A DNA stretch of 14,535 nucleotides from JACDCA01 sp040881785. GTDB lineage: Bacteria; Acidobacteriota; Vicinamibacteria; Vicinamibacterales; 2-12-FULL-66-21. The stretch spans positions 1 to 14,535 of the forward strand of contig JBBECO010000222.1 of NCBI GenBank assembly GCA_040881785.1, read 5' to 3'. Under the pieces are notes generated by a model that saw nothing but the letters and a program-made list of their open reading frames with translations, was not told the origin of the DNA and searched no databases. Position 1 is the stretch's first letter, and each line of letters begins with the position of its first letter. Shown here piece by piece: positions 6,554 to 13,303 of this stretch. Made by a program: the position numbers and the translations under genes.

Positions 6554-7159
6554 ATGAGCGAGGCCCGCATCGGCCGCGTGCTCGTCGCGAGTCTGCACCA
6601 GGCGATCGGCGACGTTCTGCCGACGCGGCTGGAGTTCTATGAGAACTGGCTGAACGTGTCGGGGCTCCGCGACGGCACGATCGGCCTGGCGCCGCTCTCG
6701 GCGGTCCTGAGCTTTTTGCGGCAGGAAGGCGCCGCGTATGGCGTGATCACCAGCAAGGCGGGTGAGTATGCCGCCGAATGGACCGTGCGTGGGCTACCGG
6801 GGGTCGAGCGGCGGCTGATCGGCGCGCTGCCGACGCCGCTGAGGGCGCGGGCCGCGCTGCGAACGGCACGGACGCTCGTGCGCTCGACGTATCCGGGATC
6901 GCGGGCTGTCATCAAGATCCGGCGCGGCGCCGCGGCGGTCGATCTGCGGGGGTCTCTCTTCTGTGAGGTGCGTGAGGCCTCGGCCTTGCCGCTGTGCGGT
7001 TTTTATGCGGCAGCTATCGCCCGCGTGCTGCAGCTGTTCGAGATCCCGGCGGAAGCCGAGGTGCTGGCCTGCCGCGCCTCGGGGAACCGTCGAGGCTGCA
7101 CGCTGGCGGTGGCGCTCGCGCGTCCTCCGGCGCTGGAAGTGCCCGAACATGCGGCATAG
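6554..7159 (+). CDS. Protein of unknown function with four cysteines in its C-terminal half, possible V4R/Bet3-like fold
   Basis: I cannot name this 201-aa protein. It has no signal peptide or membrane segment. The C-terminal half carries C137, C148, C173 and C182 in a layout (SLFCEV, PLCGFYAAAIARVL, VLACRASGNRRGC) that resembles the 4-vinyl reductase / TRAPP-Bet3-like small-ligand domain, where a late pair of cysteines sits in a CxxxGxxxC-type loop; this is a weak resemblance by eye and could equally be a metal site. The N-terminal half has an amphipathic LxxAVLSFLRxEG helix and a basic region around 97-110. Codon use is native. The stop overlaps the following TPR gene by 11 bp, so the two are probably translated together. 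The start is 41 bp from the divergent mobA start. Confidence 0.85.
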   Translation: MSEARIGRVLVASLHQAIGDVLPTRLEFYENWLNVSGLRDGTIGLAPLSAVLSFLRQEGAAYGVITSKAGEYAAEWTVRGLPGVERRLIGALPTPLRARAALRTARTLVRSTYPGSRAVIKIRRGAAAVDLRGSLFCEVREASALPLCGFYAAAIARVLQLFEIPAEAEVLACRASGNRRGCTLAVALARPPALEVPEHAA

Positions 7160-8920
7160 GTTTCTGATCCTGGGGACGGCCGTTCTGCTCCTGTCGGCCG
7201 CGACGGCGTTCGCGCAGCCGGCCGGCGGCCGCGTCCTGGTCATGCCCTTCGACAATCCGTCCCGCGAGCCGCGTCTGCACTGGATCGCCGAAGCCGCCAG
7301 TCTGCTGGTGGCCGACGAGCTGAACGCGCGCGGGGTCGCGGCGATCCGGCGCGCCGAGCGCATCCGCGCATTCGAGCAGCTGCATCTGCCGGTCGCGGCG
7401 AGCCTGAGCCGCGCCACCGTCGTCAAGGTCGGGCAGCTCGTCGGCGCGTCTGAAGTGATCGTCGGCAGCGTGCGCTTCGAGGGGGACGATCTCGTCGTCG
7501 ACGCCAGCGGGATCCGGATCGACGTGGGGCGCGTGCAGCCGCCGGTGTCGGAACGCGGCCCGCTCGCCGAGGTCGTGCTCCTGTTCGAGCGGCTGTCGGC
7601 AAAGCTCGCGTCGGGGGCGCCGCTGCGCGGGGCGCGCAGCCCGCGGCCCCCGCTCGAGGCCTTCGAGCCCTATGTGAAGGGACTGATGGCCGAGAGCGCG
7701 GCCACGCGCGCGAGTTTTCTCGAAGAGGCGGTCGAGCGCTATCCCGGCTACGACCGTGCCTATCTGGCGCTCTGGCAGGTGCGGCACGACCAGGCCGAGT
7801 ACGCCGCGGCGGTGGAGGCGGCCAGGGCCGTGCCGGCGGCGTCGCCGCTCGCACCCCGGGCGCGCTTCCTTGCCTCGGTCTCGTTGCTGGAGATCGAGAC
7901 GTTCGACGAGGCGTTCGCCGGGTTCACGGCGTCGGCCGAGGGAGCGGCCCCTCCCGTCGCGGCTGCCGCGCTGAACAACCTGGGGGTCCTGCAGCTGCGT
8001 CGCAGCGGCGCCGCGCTCGACCGCGGGCTGCCGACCTACTTCCTCACCAAGGCCGCCGAGACCGATCCCGGCGATCCGGACATCCTGTTCAACCTCGGAT
8101 ACGCCTACGTCCTCGAAAAAAACTACCAGGGGGGACTTTACTGGTTGCGTGAAGCCCTCCGCCGCGATCCCACCGATGCCGAGGCGCACTACCTGCTGGG
8201 CGTGGCGCTTCAGCACACCGGCAATCCCGTCGAGGCGGCCCGGGAAAAGGAACTGGCCACGCAGCTCTCCTCGGATCTTCCCGAGCTCGAGAAGCGGGCG
8301 GGCGACGAGAAGCTGCCGGCGCCGCGCGGGATGGAGCGCGTGCGCGAGGATCCGGACTCCCGCACCGGCGAGCGGCCCGAGCAGACGATCGTCAACACCG
8401 CCCAGAAGGAACAGCGGGAGCTTGCGGCGTTCCATCTGGAACGCGGGCGTCGTCTCTACGAGCGGGAAGAGGACCGCGAGGCGCTCGCCGAACTGCGGCG
8501 GACCATTTATCTGTCCCCCTACGAGGCAGAGGCCCATCTCCTCGTCGGGCGGATCCTCCTGCGTGCCGGCCGTCCCGACGAGTCGATGGACGCCCTGAAG
8601 ATCTCGATCTGGAGTGCGGATTCGGCGGCAGCCCGGATCGCCCTTGCCGAGGCCTACCTGAAACAGCAGAATACGGCCGCCGCCCGGGCCGAACTCGAGC
8701 GCGCCCTGGTCCTCGATCCGGAGTCGGTCGAGGCGAAGAAGCTGCTGGCGTCGATATCCAANNNNNNNNNNNNNNNNNNNNNNNNNNNNNNNNNNNNNNN
8801 NNNNNNNNNNNNNNNNNNNNNNNNNNNNNNNNNNNNNNNNNNNNNNNNNNNNNNNNNNNNNTGGTCCTCGATCCGGAGTCGGTCGAGGCGAAGAAGCTGC
8901 TGGCGTCGATATCCAAGTAG
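7149..8920 (+). CDS. Secreted TPR protein with N-terminal CsgG/FlgO-like domain, interrupted by an assembly gap
   Basis: The protein starts with a clear signal peptide (MRHRFL, hydrophobic core, AFA-QP cleavage near residue 22), so it is exported, probably to the periplasm. Residues about 25-150 (GRVLVMPFDNPS, adenylate-free alpha/beta pattern, VGASEVIVGSVRFEGDDLVV) resemble the CsgG/FlgO/TolB-N type domain. Tetratricopeptide repeats follow, clearest at about 305-375 (DPDILFNLGYAYVLEKNYQG and DAEAHYLLGVALQHTGNPVE) and 424-537. The reading frame is intact to 8759. Bases 8762-8861 are Ns, flanked by identical 55-bp copies. If the copies are merged, the gene ends Ser-Ile-Ser-Lys-stop, giving about 538 residues. 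The coordinates given span the gap; taken literally the gap shifts the frame. The ATG at 7149 overlaps the preceding gene. It likely scaffolds envelope proteins, but no partner is visible. Confidence 0.85.
8762..8861. other. Assembly gap of exactly 100 Ns
   Basis: One hundred Ns, the usual placeholder for a gap of unknown size. The 55 bases before (8707-8761) are repeated exactly after it (8862-8916). See the finding: this is best read as two contigs that overlap and were not merged. Confidence 0.97.
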
Positions 8921-8932
8921 GGTCGCCGCAGT

Positions 8933-8980
8933 CGGGCTTGTCCCGCCGAAGCCCGCACGGCTCAGATTGGGCGAAGGCGG
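8933..8980. repeat. GC-rich hairpin-forming segment between the TPR gene and nfeD
   Basis: Two alternative foldings exist. CGGGCTT (8933-8939) pairs with AAGCCCG (8949-8955) across a 9-nt loop. Alternatively CCGCC-GAA-GCCC (8943-8954) pairs with GGGC-GAA-GGCGG (8969-8980), leaving a symmetrical GAA/GAA internal loop. There is no T-run, so it is not a classical terminator. It fills most of the 78-bp space before nfeD. It may be another intergenic repeat family of this genome. Confidence 0.5.
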
Positions 8981-8998
8981 AGTAGACTGGTCCCACAC

Positions 8999-10297
8999 AT
9001 GCGCTCCTGGCTCTTCCTGGTCGCGGGACTTTGCCTCCTTGCGGTGTCTGCGGGACGCACGCAGCAGGTCGCGCCGGTGGTCTATACCGCCGAAATCGAC
9101 GGCATCATCCAGCCGGTCGTCGCCGAATACGTCCGCAGCACGATCGCGAAGGCCGATGCCGCCGGCGCCGCGTTGCTGGTCTTCACGCTGCGCACCCCCG
9201 GCGGGCTGCTCGACACGACCCGCGACATCAACAGCGCGATCATCGCCGCGAAGACACCCGTGGCCGTCTGGGTCGGGCCTTCGGGCAGTCGTGCCGCCTC
9301 CGCGGGCTTTCTGATCACCATAGCGGCCGATGTGGCGGCCATGGCCCCGGGCACGCACATCGGCGCCGCGCACCCGGTCTCGGGCGACGGCACGAAGATC
9401 GACGAGACCATGGCGAAGAAGATGGCGTCCGACACCGCCAGCTACGCGCGGACGCTCGCCCAGCAGCGCGGGCGCAACGCCGTCCTCATCGAGCAGGGCG
9501 TGATCGACAGCCGCTCGTTCACCGAGCAGGAGGCGGCCGGTGCCGCGCCGCCGCTGATCGACGTGGTCGCCTCCGATGTCACCGATCTGCTGCAGAAGCT
9601 CGACGGCCGGACCATCAAGCGGTTCGACGGACGTGAGCAGGTGCTCCGTGTCGCGGGCGCCACCCGCGAAGCGGTGACGATGTCGTGGGCGCAGCGGATG
9701 CTGAGCGGCATTGCGCATCCGCAGGTGGCTTACCTGCTGCTCACGCTCGGCATGCTCGGCCTCACGGTGGAGTTCTGGAACCCGGGCTCGATCTTTCCCG
9801 GCGTGGCCGGCGGGATCTGTCTGCTCCTGGCGTTCTTTGCGCTGCAGGTGCTCCCGGTCAACTATGCCGGCGTGCTCCTGCTCGTGCTCGGCATCGTTCT
9901 GCTGATCCTCGAGGTGAAGGTCACCAGCTTCGGGGTGCTGGCCGTCGGCGGTGTCATCTCGTTGTTTTTCGGGTCCATGATGCTGATCGACTCGCCGCTG
10001 CCCGAACTGCAGATCGGCCTGCGCATGATCGTGCCGATCACGCTCTCGGTCGCCGGCATCCTGTTCTTCCTGGTCCAGCTGGCCGTGCAGGCGCAGCGGC
10101 AGCGCAGCGTGACCGGGCAGGCCGGCATGATCGACGAGATCGGCCGGGCGATGACGCCGATCGATCCCGGCGGCGTCGGCCGCGTCCAGACGCATGGCGA
10201 GATCTGGAGTGCGACGGCCGACGATCCGGTGGCCGCGGGTGACTCCGTGCAAGTCGTCAGCGTCAACGGCCTGGTGCTCAAGGTTCGCCGTCTCTGA
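8999..10297 (+). CDS. Long-form NfeD membrane serine protease (ClpP-class, 1510-N type)
   Basis: Membrane-bound protease of the NfeD family, whose long form cleaves the hydrophobic tail of its stomatin partner in the studied archaeal pair. The 432 residues comprise a signal peptide (about 1-21), a ClpP-like protease domain (about 25-215) with the Ser-Lys dyad at S101 (SRAASAGF) and K141 (KKMASDTASYARTLAQQRGRN context), four to five membrane segments between about 240 and 365, and a C-terminal OB-fold NfeD domain (about 370-432). The protease domain therefore faces outside the cytosol. The slipin gene starts 30 nt downstream, the conserved arrangement for this pair. The ATG at 8999 has no Shine-Dalgarno sequence, but TAGACT lies 10 nt upstream (8983-8988). 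Function is probably membrane-protein quality control. Confidence 0.95.
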   Translation: MRSWLFLVAGLCLLAVSAGRTQQVAPVVYTAEIDGIIQPVVAEYVRSTIAKADAAGAALLVFTLRTPGGLLDTTRDINSAIIAAKTPVAVWVGPSGSRAASAGFLITIAADVAAMAPGTHIGAAHPVSGDGTKIDETMAKKMASDTASYARTLAQQRGRNAVLIEQGVIDSRSFTEQEAAGAAPPLIDVVASDVTDLLQKLDGRTIKRFDGREQVLRVAGATREAVTMSWAQRMLSGIAHPQVAYLLLTLGMLGLTVEFWNPGSIFPGVAGGICLLLAFFALQVLPVNYAGVLLLVLGIVLLILEVKVTSFGVLAVGGVISLFFGSMMLIDSPLPELQIGLRMIVPITLSVAGILFFLVQLAVQAQRQRSVTGQAGMIDEIGRAMTPIDPGGVGRVQTHGEIWSATADDPVAAGDSVQVVSVNGLVLKVRRL

Positions 10298-10327
10298 TCG
10301 GTTTCCGCTTTTCAGAAGGAGTTGCCC

Positions 10328-11080
10328 GTGTTGCCGTTTCCTCCGCTGCTCATCGCCGTCGTCGTTGTCGCGTTCTATCTGCTCAGCTCGATCAAGATCC
10401 TGAACGAATACGAGCGCGCGGTCGTGTTTCGACTGGGCAAGATGCTCCCGGAGCCCAAGGGGCCCGGCGTGATCTTCGTGTTCGCCCCGATTGACAAGAT
10501 GGTCCGCGTGAGTCTGCGGACGGTCGTCATGGATGTGCCGTCGCAGGATGTCATCACGAAGGACAACGTGTCAGTCAAGGTGAACGCGGTCGTCTACTTC
10601 CGCGTCATGGATCCTCGCCGGGCGATCGTCGAGGTGGAGAGCTATCACTACGCCACCTCGCAGCTGGCCCAGACGACGCTCAGAAGCGTGCTGGGACAGG
10701 TGGAACTGGACGACCTGCTGTCGGAGCGCGACCGCCTGAACGCGCAGCTCCAGCAGATCCTCGATCAGCACACCGATCCCTGGGGCATCAAGGTGTCGTC
10801 GGTCGAGGTCAAGCACGTCGACCTGCCGCCTGACATGCAGCGCGCCATGGCCCGTCAGGCGGAAGCCGAGCGAGAGAAGCGTGGTAAAATCATCCACGCT
10901 GCGGGTGAGCTGGAGGCGTCGGAGAAGCTTGCGCAGGCGGCTGCGGTGATCGCAACCGAGCCGATGTCGATCACGCTGCGCTACCTGCAGACGCTCACGG
11001 AGATTGCGTCGGAGAAGAATTCGACGATCATCTTCCCGCTCCCCATCGAGCTCATTCACCTGATATCGCCGAAGAAGTAA
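10328..11080 (+). CDS. Slipin (stomatin/prohibitin-like SPFH-domain membrane protein)
   Basis: Membrane-anchored scaffold protein of the SPFH superfamily that forms large oligomers and works with NfeD. The 250-aa product has an N-terminal membrane hairpin or anchor (about 5-22), the SPFH/Band 7 domain (about 25-185; ILNEYERAVVFRLGK at 24-38, DVPSQDVITKDNVSVKVNAV at 69-88), and a charged coiled-coil segment (EAEREKRGKIIHA) before a C-terminal hydrophobic part ending in ISPKK. The GTG at 10328 was chosen because AGAAGGAG (10314-10321) is 6 nt upstream; a TTG at 10322 would touch that site. It follows nfeD by 30 nt and precedes the SPOR gene by 7 nt, so these are probably co-transcribed. Confidence 0.95.
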   Translation: MLPFPPLLIAVVVVAFYLLSSIKILNEYERAVVFRLGKMLPEPKGPGVIFVFAPIDKMVRVSLRTVVMDVPSQDVITKDNVSVKVNAVVYFRVMDPRRAIVEVESYHYATSQLAQTTLRSVLGQVELDDLLSERDRLNAQLQQILDQHTDPWGIKVSSVEVKHVDLPPDMQRAMARQAEAEREKRGKIIHAAGELEASEKLAQAAAVIATEPMSITLRYLQTLTEIASEKNSTIIFPLPIELIHLISPKK

Positions 11081-11087
11081 ACCACCT

Positions 11088-11732
11088 GTGGCCGAGCTGA
11101 GAGACGAGACGACCGACGACGGATTCCATGAAATCCAGTTGAGCGGGAAGCAGCTGGTCTTCCTGTTCATGGTGACGACCGTCACGTTGATCTTCGTGTT
11201 CCTCGTCGGCGTCCTCGTGGGCCGCGGCGTCGACGGACGGCCCGGCGATGAGCCGATCGATTCGGCCGAGGTCGCCACTCCTGCCACAGCAAGGGGGGTC
11301 GGCGAGACCGGGCCGGTACCGGCGGAGCCTCCATCGCCGCCGGTGGAGGACGAGCTGAGCTATCACAAGCGGCTCCAGAGCAACGCCCCGGCCGATGAAC
11401 TGAAGCCGGAGCCGCAGCCGGAGCAGCCGACGCCACCGGCCGCCCAGCCGCCACAGCAGAAGCCGGCGCCCGCGGGCCCGGACGTCCCAACCACGGGTCG
11501 CTCCGGGACCTGGGTGCTGCAGATCACGGCCCTGAAGAATCGAGCCAATGCAGCCGAACTCGTCCAGCGCCTTGTCGGCAAGGGTTATCCGGCCTTTCTC
11601 CAGAATCCCGCGCCCGGCGAGCCCGTGATCTATCGCGTACGCGTCGGTCGCTTCGGCGATCGGCGCGAGGCCGAGCAGGTGCGCGACCGCCTTCAGAAGG
11701 AAGAAGACACATCGTCGGTCATTTCGCGCTAG
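11088..11732 (+). CDS. SPOR-domain membrane-anchored protein
   Basis: Bitopic inner-membrane protein with a periplasmic peptidoglycan-binding SPOR domain, of the FtsN/DedD general type; SPOR domains bind denuded glycan strands at division sites. The 214 residues show a short cytosolic part, one membrane helix (about 22-46, LVFLFMVTTVTLIFVFLVGV), a Pro/Glu/Ala-rich linker (about 50-138), and the SPOR domain (about 139-213; TWVLQITALKNRANAAELVQ, then YRVRVGRFGDRREAEQVRDR). The start is GTG at 11088, 7 nt after the slipin stop. The ribosome binding site is weak, suggesting coupling. The 3' end overlaps the probable start of lnt by about 20 bp. Whether it acts in division or in another envelope process cannot be told. 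Confidence 0.92.
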   Translation: MAELRDETTDDGFHEIQLSGKQLVFLFMVTTVTLIFVFLVGVLVGRGVDGRPGDEPIDSAEVATPATARGVGETGPVPAEPPSPPVEDELSYHKRLQSNAPADELKPEPQPEQPTPPAAQPPQQKPAPAGPDVPTTGRSGTWVLQITALKNRANAAELVQRLVGKGYPAFLQNPAPGEPVIYRVRVGRFGDRREAEQVRDRLQKEEDTSSVISR

Positions 11733-13234
11733 CGCTCCTTTCGGGCGCGCTGCTGGCGCTGAGCTTCCCGAAACACGGGCATCCGGCCTTCGGCTGGATT
11801 GCGCTGACGCCTCTCATCATCGCCACCTGGCGCGCGACCTCCCTGCGCCAGGCCTTCTTCCTCGGCCTCCTCTCAGGCGCGGTGTACTTCTGGGGCACGC
11901 TGTACTGGCTCGTCGAGACGATGACGACCTTCGGCGGGCTCTCGGTGCCCGTGGCGTTTGTCGCGGCGCTGCTGCTCGTCGCGTACCTCTCGCTGTTTCC
12001 GGCGGGCTTTGCCGTGCTGCTCGCACGCAGCAAGCGGGCGTTCGGCACGCACGCGCTCGCGCTCGCGGCGCCGATCTGGGTCACGACCGAGCTCGGGCGG
12101 CAGTACCTCTGGGACGGCTTCCCGTGGGCGCTGCTCGGGTACAGCCAGGTGACGGTCCTCCCCGTCGCGCAGATCGCGAGCGCGGTGGGTGTCTACGGCC
12201 TGTCGGCGCTGCTGGCCTTCGCGGCCGCGGGTGCGGCCGCGCTGGCGATGTTCGCCGGCCGGGCTCGTGTGCTCTATCCCGCCGCCGCGGGGGCGCTGAT
12301 CGCCGGGTGCGTGGCGTGGGGGAGCGTCCGTCTCGGCTCATCCGATCTGTTGCACGCGGGGGCGCCCGTCCGCGTCGCGGTCATCCAGGGCAACGTCGCG
12401 CAGGAAGACAAGTGGAATCCCGCCCTGCGGGACGCGATCACCGATAGGTACGTGGCGATGACGCGGCGGGCGCTCGACGCCGGGGCGACGTTCATCATCT
12501 GGCCGGAGTCGTCCACGCCCTTTTATTTCGAGCACGACCTCCTGCGCGGGGAGACCATCCGCCGGCTCGCCCGCGAAGCCGGCGCCACGCTGTTGATCGG
12601 GAGCGACCAGGTCGAGCCGCTGCAGGCGGCGGCGGTGCAGAAGCCGGACGCGCGGTACTACAACGCGGCGTTTCTGGTACAGCCGGACGGGCAGGTGGGG
12701 GCCGTCTACCGCAAGATGCACCTGGTGCCGTTCGGGGAGTACGTGCCGCTCAAGAACCTGCTGTTCTTCGTCGGGCCGATCGTCGAGGCCGTCTCGGCGT
12801 TCAGCCCTGGCACCGATCCCGTGCTGCTGCCGGTCGGCGGACACATGGCCAGCACCGCGATCTGCTACGAAGTCATCTTTCCCAGTCTGATCCGGCGATT
12901 CGTCGACGACGGCAGCGAGTTGCTGACCACGATCACCAACGATGCCTGGTACGGCCGCTCGTCGGCCGCGTATCAGCACTGGGAGCAGGCGTCCATGCGG
13001 GCGATCGAGCAGGGCCGCTATCTCGCGCGGGCCGCCAACACCGGCATCAGCGGATTCGTGGACCCGTACGGCCGGGTCGTGGAGAAGACGGACCTCTTCG
13101 AGGAGGCCGTCGTGGTGGGCGAGCTGCGCTTCATCACCGACCGCACGGTCTACAGCCGGCTCGGCGATCTCGCCGCCTGGCTGTCGCTGGTGGTCACGCT
13201 GGCAGCAGTGGCCGCTTCCTTCCGCATTCGGTAG
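11711..13234 (+). CDS. lnt: Apolipoprotein N-acyltransferase, start uncertain
   Basis: Inner-membrane enzyme that adds the third acyl chain to the N-terminal cysteine of lipoproteins, the last maturation step before sorting by Lol. N-terminal membrane helices (ALLSGALLALSFPKHGHPAF and following) precede a periplasmic nitrilase domain with the catalytic triad E266 (IIWPESS), K335 (RKMHLVPFGEY) and C385 (STAICYEV); in the E. coli enzyme these are 267, 335 and 387. The protein ends with another membrane helix. The frame has no ATG, GTG or TTG between the stop at 11396-11398 and GTG 11882, which would remove the first two helices. The start given is an ATC at 11711, 9 nt after AGAAGGA (11695-11701); it is a best guess from homologous length. 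It overlaps the SPOR gene and lies 69 nt before prfB. Confidence 0.93.
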   Translation: MVGHFALALLSGALLALSFPKHGHPAFGWIALTPLIIATWRATSLRQAFFLGLLSGAVYFWGTLYWLVETMTTFGGLSVPVAFVAALLLVAYLSLFPAGFAVLLARSKRAFGTHALALAAPIWVTTELGRQYLWDGFPWALLGYSQVTVLPVAQIASAVGVYGLSALLAFAAAGAAALAMFAGRARVLYPAAAGALIAGCVAWGSVRLGSSDLLHAGAPVRVAVIQGNVAQEDKWNPALRDAITDRYVAMTRRALDAGATFIIWPESSTPFYFEHDLLRGETIRRLAREAGATLLIGSDQVEPLQAAAVQKPDARYYNAAFLVQPDGQVGAVYRKMHLVPFGEYVPLKNLLFFVGPIVEAVSAFSPGTDPVLLPVGGHMASTAICYEVIFPSLIRRFVDDGSELLTTITNDAWYGRSSAAYQHWEQASMRAIEQGRYLARAANTGISGFVDPYGRVVEKTDLFEEAVVVGELRFITDRTVYSRLGDLAAWLSLVVTLAAVAASFRIR

Positions 13235-13237
13235 AAT
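13232..13237 (+). promoter_or_regulatory. Possible -10 element for prfB
   Basis: TAGAAT matches five of six bases of TATAAT and overlaps the lnt stop codon, 66 nt before the prfB start. No good -35 element is visible 16-18 bp upstream. Inference only. Confidence 0.25.
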
Positions 13238-13270
13238 CTGGAGCATTGCGGGTTCGCCATTGCCCCTTAC

Positions 13271-13300
13271 TTCAGCATTCAGCATTCAGCATTCAGCATT
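13271..13300. repeat. Heptamer tandem repeat TTCAGCA x4 in the prfB leader
   Basis: Four perfect copies of TTCAGCA followed by TT, ending 3 nt before the prfB ATG at 13304. The position means it lies in the 5' untranslated region, where the ribosome binding site would be, and only GAG (13301-13303) remains as a possible Shine-Dalgarno element. Such short repeats are prone to slippage. Confidence 0.9.
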
Positions 13301-13303
13301 GAG

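Noticed and set aside
4782..6557. A 591-codon plus-strand open frame opposite argS and mobA
   Set aside because: It lies antisense to two genes with full motif support, and its translation is low-complexity Arg/Gly/Val-rich with no domain. It is a third-position GC shadow.
6527..6557. GATAAT on the minus strand (6534-6529) as mobA -10 element
   Set aside because: A start about 7 nt downstream would fall inside the Shine-Dalgarno site GGAGAG, leaving too short a leader, and no -35 element is visible.
8654..10252. Long minus-strand open frame crossing the N gap and nfeD
   Set aside because: It depends on translating through Ns and is antisense to a gene with a complete catalytic dyad.
10882..10887. 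TAAAAT inside the slipin gene as an internal promoter
   Set aside because: It is a chance A/T run inside a Lys-Ile codon stretch, with no -35 element.
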